Part shown: positions 10,101-19,266 of the stretch, one piece after another
Layout: each line of letters opens with the position of its first letter
Position numbering within the stretch: position 1 is the stretch's first letter
Assembly (NCBI RefSeq): GCF_000186865.1
Contig: NW_008705602.1
Location: 163,802-186,999 of the forward strand
Reading direction: 5' to 3'
Length of the DNA stretch: 23,198 nucleotides
DNA from: Aureococcus anophagefferens
Taxonomy: Eukaryota > Sar > Pelagophyceae > Pelagomonadales > Pelagomonadaceae
Translations under genes and position numbers: made by a program
Notes under the pieces: model-generated
What the model was told of the DNA's origin: nothing
The model's database searches: none
Seen by the model: the letters and a program-made list of their open reading frames with translations, nothing else

Positions 10101-13100
10101 TGAGACGAGGGTGCCGGTTACGCAGATGCATGGAACCCCATTTCTAGCGAGGGCACGGAGCAAGCGCCCACGAGAAGCAGCTTGTATCTTGCGAGCGGCG
10201 GAATGCGATTCCAACGACGCGATGTTAATATCAATGAAGTTGGTGGCAGACAAATTGCGACTACGGACCTCCATCACTTGTGTGCAAATGGGAAGGTCAC
10301 ACGACCCTAGGCACAAAAATCCGATGACGCAATTTTCGCCAATAGTGGGGAAATGGTCACCGTGGATGAGCACAGTCGAACCCCCCCGCGTTGGCCCTAA
10401 AGCTGGTTCAACACGACCAAGGCTGTGTGGTGTTGCAAGCTGCACCTTCCGGCTTGCACGTTCGGTCCAATCCTGTCCGTTGGGCGATAGCTCAACATTT
10501 ATTTCATTTACCAGACAATCTGGCTCGGTCAATGCATGATTGCCTTTCTGAGGTGCAGGAGTGTCAAGAATTCCGCTCGCTCTGCCACGGGGTCGAAAGT
10601 TTCGTCTAGGTGCTACCTCCGCACCCTGTTTGGGTATTGCGGATCGAGAGATTTGACGTTCGCCGAGGCGAAATTGACTTCCGCTGCGCTTGAATCTTTC
10701 TGCGGGCGATCTGCCGGTGCTATGAGGTGAAGCAAGAAGTCGCTGAGAAGAATTTCTGCCCACCCTTCTTCCAGGTTCGGCTAGGTCTGAAAGTTGACGC
10801 ACCAGTGAATTACCGCTGTGCTTCAGCGATTCTGTCCGAGACAACTGGCGGAGTAAATTACGCTGAGGACTGCTAGACATCTGGCGACGTATAGAGGCGC
10901 GTCGCACGCGCATTCCTTTCTCTGCTGCTGAAATGTCCAATTTTGAAGCTGCATTCTCTGTATCCAGGCGACGTTTGGTGTCATCAGCAACAGGCTGTGA
11001 ATGAACCCATAACCGAAGCTCCCTGACACTTACAATGTATCCGAACCTTTCGGCACAACAGCCCGGGCTCATGTTGGCTGTGTGAGACGTGACTCGTGCA
11101 AACATGGGGAGGCAACGTGCGTGACAATTGAAATAGCGTCTTCGAATGAAGAAAGGCACGCTAGCGCACACCTGCGTGAAATCTGGGTCCTCTCCTGCTA
11201 GCGGACCGACGGCGCCAGCTTCAACGGCCGTATTGAGCCGTCGTTGAATTGTCTTGTACGACAGTACAAGCCGCTCAAGTGTCCGCACGTGGCCGAACGT
11301 TGAAGTGCCTCCCTCCGGAGCTGCAAGAAGACTCATGTGTATAGTAAGCGCTTTGCTGCTAACGATAGAGTGCCCCTTCAACATGAGTACCGAACAGCCA
11401 GGTACAAGTTGGTCACCTTGAGGCAGAACGGCCTTGAGAGTCAGCGGGCGTACATATTCATATTGCACATTATCACAAGAAAATTGTCCGTCTGAACCAT
11501 TGAGTGAAACTTCCACCGTGGCAACGAATGATGACGCATTGAGTAGTAATGCGAGCGGGCACGGAGGTGTCCGGCACTGTACCATGCAATCAGGACCAAG
11601 CATCTTGGCAGCATGTTCAGCTGCAGCAATACCGACTCCCGTGCTCGGATGCAGTGATGTAGCCAAGCGGTCTGGAGTGGGATCCTGCTCTGGCATTCTA
11701 CCCCACACAGTAGAGTCCCTTGGTTGTAGATTGTCATTCGCACCAGCAAGAGCAGCGAAGGCAGATGCTCCAGCTAAGGAGGTGCTCAAGACCTGCGTAG
11801 AACTAAGGCGGATCAGGACTCCCTTCACCGCAGTTCGATGTAGGATGCGACCGGTAGTGGGACTTCCCAACCTGACTAGGACATATACATTCAAGTTTGG
11901 ATTACTCCCATGTCCAGTCATGGTCACCTCTGTGCTAAGGGTTGCCTTGCTATCATTCCCGAGTCGAACAGACATGGTACGGCGCATACTTCTGATTTTC
12001 GATTGGTGAGAGATATTCACTGGAGAGAGCGGCACGGTGTCAGTGTGACTCGTGTTATTAGATTGTCGGACCGCATTGAGGCTAGTACTAAAACTGTTGA
12101 TATTTGGTGGCGGTCTTGCTGCATGAGGCAAAAACGACTGAGTTCGAGCCAAAGCACGTGGCTCAAGGTGTGATAAACTAGAATCTGTTGAAGACGTCGT
12201 GGAGCGAGCCGGCGAACAGCTGCTCTGTTGACTGAACTTAAAGGCGTTATCAAAATTCAATCCAGATATGCGCAGAAGGGTTCCACCAGTAGCTTCGCCA
12301 CACACGGGCCAGATTCCACCCACCTGATTACGAACGAGTAAACACAAAACCGATCATTGAATCGCACCGTGAAGAGGTATACTGTCCGTTTCTCCTCCCT
12401 GCAGTACTTAAGTGACCTTGATAATGCAGCATGAATCTCATAAACTGGTAGGTTTGGTGGTAAGACACAATTGAGGTTACTGGAGTCTACTAAATGGGAC
12501 GCAACGTCAATATACCGACAACTATGATCGTGGCTGAGATTAGCCAGCTGGTGTAGTTTATATCCGAAGAGCAATGTTTCCGAGCCCTCCGTCAATACTT
12601 CAGACTCGTGCGCGCATGCCTGCTCAAGGCTTTTTGATCTTGTGTCATCAAGTATCGAACTACGCCCAATGTACGGCCTCAAGCCACCAGCATTCAACGA
12701 AAATCGTTTGACCTTGTTAGTATGCGCATGTCTAGTCACGGAATGAGCAGTTTGAATTGCAGCGTGCGAAGCGACCAACGCAGCCACCTTGGTCCCCCCC
12801 GTGGCTCGTACTGCGTCCGCCACCATAGCTCTTATGTTTTCAAAGTCGCTGCCAGAAGCAGTGGTGATAGAGGCAGCTCCCGCTGCAGCTGCAGCTGCAG
12901 CGCTAGTCCCACCTGCGGCTCTGACCTGCATAGCAGCTGCAAAAGCAGGGGCAATACCTTGTTTCATTGGATGCCTGATGAGACTGGAGTATTTGCTAGC
13001 AGCAGCCACAACAGACTGGTCAAGCTCACCATCAATCATGTCCAGCGGCGAGAACAAAAATACACGAAGAGCATCAACTTTACAGGAAAAATCGCCGTGA

Positions 13101-15217
13101 AACGACAATGTCCCGCCGGTTGAGTTTGGCAAAAATGGTGGCCAGTGACTTTGCAGTTTTGGATAGGGGAAAAATTGAAAGGAAACTGGATTTGACCACA
13201 AAGTAGTTTTTCCAAAATCAAATGCAACTCGCAATTGAGCCATCTGCGGCGTATCGATAGATGGTGTTTTGAAAATGATGGTTCTATCATCAACCAACAT
13301 TCCAGTTGCTTGAAGAATTCTGCTATTTTCTAATTCTATGCACACTCGTAGGGACGATTCGAGCGCATACTTGAAACCGGAGCCCCGAATCTCTACGTCT
13401 ACTTCACGCTCAATCAAGCTTGATTCCGGGACCGCTTCTTGTACCATCCAATCTTGCTTGTCAAAAGCGTGCACTTGCCATCGTGACGAGACAAAATCCC
13501 AATGGCTTACCGCTGAAGATTCATAGACGGCCATATGATGACATTTGGCTCGAAGATTTAATAAGAGACCACCCTTGATATTATGCTTGATGACCTGTAC
13601 GCCACATGATCTGAATGCGTATACGTTGGCGCTCTTGGTATCTGCCATCGACCTGACTTGTATGTCTGATGTAGATATAGTCACATCTAGCTCACAAACT
13701 CTGCACAGTGGATGACACATGTCAAGATTTGCGGTTTGTGCGCCATTCGATTCGGCTACGCTCACTGGGATTGAGCCACGAGCAACTATTTCATATACCT
13801 TACAAGAGCTCGCTTTGCATATTTGCCTCCTGAACACAATACAGAGTTCTAGGACACTCTTTGCAATGTCAGCAAGGGCATTTGCAGCAATTTGAAGCTG
13901 TAAAATACTCTCGCCCAACATATTATTGGCATCCTGTTTCTTCAGCATTGCTTCAAATGCTTTCATGCTGGCATGCTGCGAGACTTCCGGATGGGTGAAC
14001 TTGATGTACGCCTGGCATGCCGTAGATGGTTTTCTGTGATGCATCCAAAGATTGCCGAGGCTAATAGTCCTACGGGTATCATGGCAACTCACATCAATTT
14101 CCACCTCGGTGTCACACAAAGCAAAACGACGCAAAAAGCCAACAGACCGGAGCACGACCAGTCTGAGGTTTTTGAGTGCAAGTTCGATTGAATTAAACGG
14201 CTTTGGTCCATGGCCAATTGTGCCTCCATACTTATGTCGGCGCAGTTTCATCAGACCATCAAGCATACTAATTTCCTCCTTTCGTGGCTGAGATAGGATC
14301 ACAGGTAGCCTGGCAAGGACAGGACCTGCCTGGAATATTTTATTTGTATCTGAATGACTAGTATCATTTTCACAGGAAAAATTAGTATCGCACCAGCTAG
14401 TAATTTCAAGGTGCCAGCATTTCGGGAGCATGTCAGGGAACTGGCCATTCACTGGAGTCAAGGGCACGGGCGAAGAACAAAGAACTACTAAACCCGCAGT
14501 ATCCATCGAATTAATAACTGGTGGTAGAGTGTGAATGATTGCAAATAAGGGAAGCACGCTGAGTTCTGCCTCGCACCGCACAAAGTTCGTGCCATTAAGT
14601 GAAACATCAAGAAGGGTCGATTGACATTCAGGCATACAGAATAAGAACGTTTGCAAGTAGGCTGCAACTCGAAGCTGCCCGCTGTCAACTCTTGTGGCAT
14701 TCCTTAGTCGAAGAGATGCCCCACAGTCAAACGTCTTGATGGAGCTCCCTGTAATACACGATAGCCGGATAGTCAGGGATGATGACTGAACAAGCAGTGG
14801 AAGAACAGTGGCCAACCAGGGCGAATAACGAATAGCAACAACCACCCGCGAATAACTATTTGCTTGGAGCACGTGTGGCGCCACGACGGCGATATCGTCG
14901 GGCAAAAGCTGGCCTAGACTGACAATGCTGCTGCTTTTGGCTTCTACTTGAGGATGGTCGCTTCTTGATATGGTAAAGCTAATGTGTGTAACTGCGTCTG
15001 CTTGTGTGGTGCCGGAGAGATGACAATCGACATAGTAATATGGGAAATGTTCCTTGGGACACGCTTCCACTATTTGCTCCAGAACTTCGGTGCCACCGAT
15101 GCACCAGCGACGAAATCGTACCAAACATGTTGAAAATTTAATCTCACACAGGAAGAACAATCGGACGTGTCCACCTGCGTAGCTCAGTAATCGCGGTTCG
15201 ATCGCGACTATATCCAT
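7171..15217 (-). CDS. Giant IPT/TIG-repeat protein with IQ motif and EF-hand-like C-terminus, seven proposed exons
   Basis: Proposed exons (- strand): 15217-12383, 12323-9988, 9945-9510, 9478-8523, 8474-7706, 7639-7447 and 7403-7171; all phases agree, giving about 2,585 aa. The start is the first ATG, at 15217; MDIVAIEPRLLSYAGGHVRL already reads as the first strand of an IPT fold. Further IPT signatures (P..G...GGT..I.G..F) lie near 13080-13150, 12252-12314, 10412, 9257-9334 and 8786-8863. An alanine-rich linker lies near 12860-12950. An IQ motif, IQAASRGRLLR, is at 10155-10187. EF-hand-like loops are EVDDKGLVDMSE (8060-8095), DKTTRTSITYAE (7718-7753) and DPEALGAVSLTS (7550-7585). No signal peptide or membrane span is evident. 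IPT folds serve in transcription factors and cell-surface receptors; the role here is unknown. Least certain are the 8475-8522 intron (other GT/AG pairs fit) and the last exon: the gene may stop at 7424 or 7643. Confidence 0.75.
10155..10187 (-). other. IQ motif within an IPT/TIG domain of the giant protein
   Basis: The encoded IQAASRGRLLR matches the IQxxxRGxxxR calmodulin/light-chain binding consensus at every fixed position and continues in a basic helix (ALARNG). It sits in an insertion between the N-terminal strands (VEPALGPTRGGSTVLIHG, from 10412) and the later strand (IISCVAPAVL) of the same IPT fold. By family knowledge such motifs bind calmodulin without or with Ca2+; binding here is inferred. 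Confidence 0.7.
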
Positions 15218-15232
15218 AATATGTTCATCCCG

Positions 15233-15450
15233 GGAATGATACAAGATACATAATGATATAGGATAATATTAAGGAATGATATAAGATATAGAATGATATA
15301 GTTGGATTTGGAGCTGGGTGTGCCTTCAACATGGGCTCCACCCAGCTCGGGGACTAGCCTAGTCTATGACCCCCAGGAAAAGAATAGGGCCGGCTGGATA
15401 GGAGAAGATTTTCCTGGGGTGCGCTCCAGGCGCACAATAATAGAAGACTG
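15233..15450 (+). repeat. Repeat R3, copy 1, with AT-rich end next to the TIG gene start
   Basis: Inverted copy of about 19020-19212. Shared landmarks are ATAGTTGGA, CAACATGGGCTCCACCCA, GGGGACTAGCC, ATGACCCCCAGGAAAAGA and CAGGCGCACAA. Its left end is a TA-rich tract containing two near-identical 29-bp units (15233-15261 and 15273-15301, built on GGAATGATA.AAGATA). The tract ends only 16 bp before the ATG of the leftward TIG gene. Confidence 0.85.
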
Positions 15451-15614
15451 TGGCGGGAGACTGGACTGAGGTATCTTGTCTGACTTAGCTTGAAGTTGGC
15501 AGTGCAGTGGGCTTGTATCTAGAGTCTGATTTTAGGATAGATACAGCGAGCGACGGAGGATACATATCTGGATTTCCATGGCGTTGCCCCTTTTTCTCTC
15601 CTACTCACTTAACT
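15448..15614 (+). repeat. Repeat R4, copy 1, left part
   Basis: Reverse complement of about 20672-20847 (shared GAAGTTGGCAGTGCAGTG, GGCTTGTATCTAGAGTCTG, CGAGCGACGGAGGATACATA). Compared with the other copy it lacks 10 bp between two GTG triplets near 15510. It is interrupted at 15614/15615 by a segment the other copy does not have. Confidence 0.85.
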
Positions 15615-15929
15615 GTAAAGGGAATAAAGCCTTCACTGTATACTAGAAAGGTAGATATTTACACTGCCCTACCAACCGGTGGGGATCTAGTAACACTAAG
15701 CTGTGAGCTGCAATCGCGCTCCCAGGCTCCTCGGTCACTAAAAGTGTGCAAGAGAAAGAAAGGAGAGGATACCGCTTCCGCGTATCCTCGTACAAAAGAT
15801 ACAAGTGAGCAACTAAGCTAGCATATATCCACTGCACTATGAACCTCAAGCTAATAAGAGAAGTATACCTTGAAGGGACAATTCCCGCTACAGGCCCCCA
15901 AACTTGATTCATACCGTCCTCGGTATAGC
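15615..15929 (-). mobile_element. About 315-bp insertion splitting repeat R4; possible Copia-like fragment
   Basis: The second R4 copy is continuous here, with only 6 bp (20666-20671) between the flanks, so this block is either an insertion in copy 1 or a deletion in copy 2. On the - strand an 89-codon frame (15912-15643) ends with LLDPHRLVGQCKYL, which recalls the D..(Y)R.LVG.L.YL signature that follows the reverse transcriptase in Copia-type polyproteins. The rest of the frame is not recognisable. No clear target-site duplication or terminal repeat was found. Confidence 0.35.
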
Positions 15930-16046
15930 ATTGAGGACAGAGAGCCCCGATCCCAGATTAGGCTGCCTACTTGAGTAGGGAGTCTACTAACTAATTATTA
16001 CCATACCCTAGTCAAGAGTCAGGCTGAGGGCAAATTACCGCCATAT
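15930..16046 (+). repeat. Repeat R4, copy 1, right part
   Basis: Reverse complement of about 20547-20665 (shared TTGAGGACAGAGAGCCCCGAT, GCCTACTTGAGTAGGGAGTC, ACTAACTAATTATTACCATA, CAGGCTGAGGGCAAATTACC). Confidence 0.85.
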
Positions 16047-16056
16047 TTTGGTCCCA

Positions 16057-16130
16057 GCTACCGGAAACTGGAGTCCTCAGAGTCCACCCAGTCAGAGCTA
16101 ACCGCCGAGTGGGGGTTCGACAGGCCAGGT
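16057..16130 (+). repeat. Repeat R5, copy 1
   Basis: Direct repeat of 18931-19008 at roughly 70-75% identity by eye (shared ACCGGAA.CTGGAGTCCTCAGA). GGGGGTTCGACAGG near 16090 resembles a tRNA B-box, but no cloverleaf fits and the other copy has lost it. Confidence 0.65.
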
Positions 16131-16242
16131 TTCCAAGAACCAGACACAGAAGCAGGAGTCTTAGCACCCACACTTAGATCAGAGATAGGTGCGGTTCTAA
16201 GACCGCTTGATCACAATACAGGATTACGAGGGTATCGTGCAC

Positions 16243-16482
16243 CTAACAGAGACACCGGTGTACCGCCATTGCGCAACCTCGATAGTTCACCCTCGGACGG
16301 CAGGGCAGCCACATCAGGCTGCTTCCCCGCCTCGGAGTTTACTATCTCGCTAATTTGTACCTTCCTAGTGGCTCGCTGGTACAGAGCCACTCAGATCATT
16401 CCCTCCCCTTGATACTTTCTAACCCTGTTATAGTTGCGCCCCGCACTGTAATAGACGGAGAGTCTTCCTGGACCTAGTGAGT
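16243..16482 (-). repeat. Dispersed repeat, modules B (16243-16352) and A (16353-16482), copy 2
   Basis: Reverse complement of the copy at 4497-4806, but with A and B directly joined in the order A-B instead of B-spacer-A. The hairpin with GTGGCTC/GAGCCAC arms is preserved at 16368-16390. The swapped order suggests both are samples of a tandem array or of an element with repeated ends. Confidence 0.85.
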
Positions 16483-16576
16483 GCGAGAGACTGCTCTGGA
16501 GCCTACCAGGCATTCTATATTGCGGCTATGTGTGGTCTAGCGGAACTCCGATTCGTAAATTGGCCTGCTAGCATTG

Positions 16577-18385
16577 TCACGCAATAAACGCCCCTCTCCA
16601 CAGGCCGCTTGGCCTGGCGTGGCAGAATAATAGTCGGGGCGGTCGTGCGCACGCTTCGGGAGATGCAAAGGCGGGCTCAGCTGCGATAGACATGATGGGG
16701 CTCTGAGCCTGGGCGTGTTTGAAGAGCGCCGCAGATTTGACTTCATCCTTCTCTACACCAGTGCCTTTAAAGTAAAGGATACTGAGCCGGCGCTGGGCTT
16801 CTGGATGGCCCTGACTCGCAGCCCTCGCATAAAGAGCCGCAGCCGCGTAGAGATTCGTGTCATAGCCCAGAAGCCCACGTTCCAGAAACTTGGCAACGTG
16901 GTACCTAGGCAGCAGAAACGAGAATGTCAACACCGCGAGGCTCACGGACGCTGCCAAGTTTCTGTGCAGGCGCAAAGCCACGATCAGCAGCTTGCTGCCA
17001 AAGACGAGCTGCGCGGAGCTTGTCAGGCTCGGCACGATGAACTAAGGATGCAGGAGCCCCCCTCGCACCGGGCTCTGGCTCGGGATACTCAATCGACTTC
17101 AGGAAGCCTCTAACATGCATGCACCTGCGGGCATTGAATTGTCGATGAGAATGACTGCGGGCAGGCCAGATAAAGCAGGCTCATTTGGACGCTGGGGTGC
17201 AGACCCAAGATTGAAGATAGCCGCATCTGAGCCAGCCTTGGCAGCCACGCGGAAACATGATGCAGCGCGCGGTTCATCGTGGAAAACGTCTCCCATGCCA
17301 CGGATGAGGAGGCATCCGAGCTGGTACGCAGAATGCGATTCGCCCTTTGCAGCGGCGGTTCCTAGGAGCTTCTCTGCCTTTTCCGCATCACGCGCAATTT
17401 TAGGGTCTCCAATTAGGTAGATGTCTCCGAGTTCACATTGTGCCTCGAGGACCTTCGCCTCTCCCTCTGCACCCATAATCAGAAGCCGGACAGCAAGCTC
17501 TCCATCTTGAAGAACTCCACGCCCATCTTTATGCAGAATACCGAGGTGAGTCGCCGCTATCTGTGACAACTTGCATGCCCTGTAGAGTGCAGCCGCCTTG
17601 CCGCAGTCCACAGGAACGCCACGGCCTGCCTCGTAGAGCTCGCCCAGCATAATCATCGCCCCGACGTCGCCTCCACGCGAAGCTTGCTTTAACTTGGCAA
17701 CAGCCCGGGCATCATCGCCTCCATCGAGAGCCAAGCATCCTAAACTGAATTGGGCGTCAACAAACCCAGCCTCTGCCGCCACTTCGCAGTGTGCTCGTGC
17801 GCGCGCTAACATCAAGGCCACACCAGAACCCGTTGCGTGGCACACGGCGAGACTGAGACTTGCTCGGGCGCATCTGGCTTCGTCCGCATCTCGAAGCGCA
17901 CGGATCCCCGCAACTTTGTCGGCCTCCATCACCCCCCGCCCTTCCCCGAGCCAGGCACCAAGTTCCACCTTAACCAACGCCAGGCACCGGTCCTCCATGT
18001 CACCTGCTCCCGCTAGCACCCGCATATCTTCTAGGTCCTTGACATCCGTAACACGAGGTCTTCCCCGGCATCCCGGGCAGCGCTCGATCTGCCGCGCCTC
18101 CAGCAATGGACGGCATGCGCCACAAATTAGAAGCCCGCATCGATAACAAAACGTCTGCCGCCCCCTCATCGGGTCGTCGTCATCGCGCGCCTTGCAGATG
18201 CCACAAGGGTGCGCCAACAATGTTGTGTCTTGTTTTGTCGACCCGGTCTTGCACGTGGTCCGGTGTCCCGCCCTCCAATCACTCTTCTGACACAGCGCAT
18301 CACAGTACCTAACCTTCTTGCAGCCGGTACACAACCGCATTTTTTTGCCCCCCCGTCCGCACCACGCACAAGCAAAAGTATCCAT
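16577..18385 (-). CDS. MYND zinc finger + RING-like + Sel1-repeat protein, three exons
   Basis: Proposed exons (- strand) are 18385-17205, 17124-16950 and 16888-16577, with phases agreeing, giving 555 aa ending in TGA. The start is the ATG at 18385, just before the finger. Residues 6-45 are a MYND finger (C6, C9, C19, C22, C28, C32, H41, C45). Residues 61-106 hold four more CxxC pairs (61/64, 80/83, 88/91, 103/106), a RING-like cross-brace. From about residue 150 come eight or more Sel1-type repeats (for example LGELYEAGRGVPVDCGKAAALY and LSILYFKGTGVEKDEVKSAALF); two are completed only after removal of the introns at 17125-17204 and 16889-16949. MYND and Sel1 both mediate protein contacts, and such combinations are frequent in algal and stramenopile genomes. 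The partner and pathway are unknown. A RING-like element raises the option of ubiquitin-ligase activity, which is inference. Confidence 0.85.
16889..16949 (-). other. Proposed 61-nt intron in the MYND/Sel1 gene
   Basis: Donor GTCCGT, acceptor GCCAAG, phase 0. The join AQKLGS-FLERGLLG restores Sel1 spacing. This acceptor is not followed by G, unlike most others here. Confidence 0.6.
17125..17204 (-). other. Proposed 80-nt intron in the MYND/Sel1 gene
   Basis: Donor GTCTGC, acceptor CCCGCAG followed by G, phase 2. The join AIFNLG-CMHVRGF restores a Sel1 repeat that otherwise ends in an unrelated tail. Confidence 0.7.
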
Positions 18386-18386
18386 C

Positions 18387-18416
18387 GCAGGTATCACAGG
18401 GACTTCAAGTACCTGC
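18387..18416 (-). promoter_or_regulatory. Small hairpin immediately upstream of the MYND gene start
   Basis: GCAGGTA and TACCTGC arms (7 bp, 16-nt loop) end two bases before the ATG. It would lie in the 5' leader. No known element matches. Confidence 0.3.
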
Positions 18417-18687
18417 ACTATCACTGATGGTCATCGCCGTGCGAAGGCTGCGCGGCTGCGGCCCGCGACGCCCTGCGCCCCACCCCTTGGGGCTGGCCCC
18501 GAAACATGCCCGCGGATATATTTGTAGTTCCACTTGGACTTTCGTATCTCCCACTAGCCTGAAGCTAAAGGAAGCAAGGTAAACTCCTCCCACAAGGGGA
18601 GGCTGAGCTCAGTTCAATTAAGGGTGCCAGAATGAAGGCCGACGGACCGCGCTTGGATGGCGCAGCCACCTCAGCGGGGACGGAGGA

Positions 18688-18704
18688 GGGTAGGGTAGGG
18701 CGGG
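18688..18704 (+). other. G-quadruplex-capable tract
   Basis: GGGTAGGGTAGGGCGGG has four G3 runs with loops of 2, 2 and 1 nt, the classic G4 pattern. It lies about 300 bp upstream of the MYND gene, which reads the other way. Confidence 0.5.
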
Positions 18705-18763
18705 TGCTCCATTTTGCCGAAGGAGGGTGGTGGGCGGGCTCAAAAAATAAGCCGCGCCACCCC

Positions 18764-18797
18764 GGTCCTCGGGGAAGCGGCGAGCTGGGAGAGGACC
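18764..18797. repeat. Inverted repeat GGTCCTC/GAGGACC
   Basis: Perfect 7-bp arms with a 20-nt loop in the spacer between the MYND gene and repeat R5. Short enough that chance cannot be excluded. Confidence 0.35.
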
Positions 18798-18930
18798 ACC
18801 ACAGCCAGCAGTTTTATTTAGCTGGATGATGATAGGTGGTCTAACTCACTAACTCGTTACCGGAAACATATTGTGTTTTAATATGAGCACTGTGAATACG
18901 CTGGCAGCTAAAGACTACCAACCACAATAG

Positions 18931-19008
18931 GTAACCGGAAGCTGGAGTCCTCAGAATCCGCTCAATCAGGTTCGGCCGACTCTGCTTGGGGGCAGTTTGG
19001 TAGGTCAG
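18931..19008 (+). repeat. Repeat R5, copy 2
   Basis: Direct repeat of 16057-16130. It lies directly beside R3 copy 2, whereas in the other location R4 separates R3 and R5 and the relative orientation of R5 is inverted. Confidence 0.65.
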
Positions 19009-19019
19009 TCCACGTAACT

Positions 19020-19212
19020 CTCGCAGCTGCCCCTGCGAGTATTGTTGTGCGCCTGAGGCGTATCCAGGACCATCATTCACCTACCCAGCCAACCCCGCTC
19101 TTTTCCTGGGGGTCATGGCTAGTCCCCGGGGTGGGTGGAGCCCATGTTGACGGCACACCTAACTCCAACTATATTATTTATCATTCTATATCTTGTATCA
19201 TCCCTTAATATC
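19020..19212 (-). repeat. Repeat R3, copy 2, with AT-rich end next to the SRPBCC gene start
   Basis: Inverted copy of 15233-15450. The AT-rich terminus (CCAACTATAT, ATCATTCTATATCTTGTATC, CTTAATAT) spans about 19165-19208, and the first ATG of the rightward SRPBCC gene follows at 19267. Only one 29-bp TA unit is present, against two in copy 1. Confidence 0.85.
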
Positions 19213-19266
19213 GCGTATTAAAAAAAAGAAACCGCGCTGACAATCAATCAGTTTCCACGCGGCAAC

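Noticed and set aside
12324..12343. A 20-nt intron (GTTTAC to ATCAG) in the TIG gene
   Set aside because: It restores the frame, but the 59-nt intron from GTATAC at 12382 to the same acceptor does so too and fits the other intron sizes better.
12860..12950. Expandable GCAGCT microsatellite
   Set aside because: It is short, imperfect and in frame, coding an alanine-rich linker in the TIG protein.
16057..16130. tRNA gene or tRNA-derived SINE suggested by GGGTTCGA
   Set aside because: No cloverleaf or matching A-box could be drawn, and the related copy at 18931 lacks the B-box.
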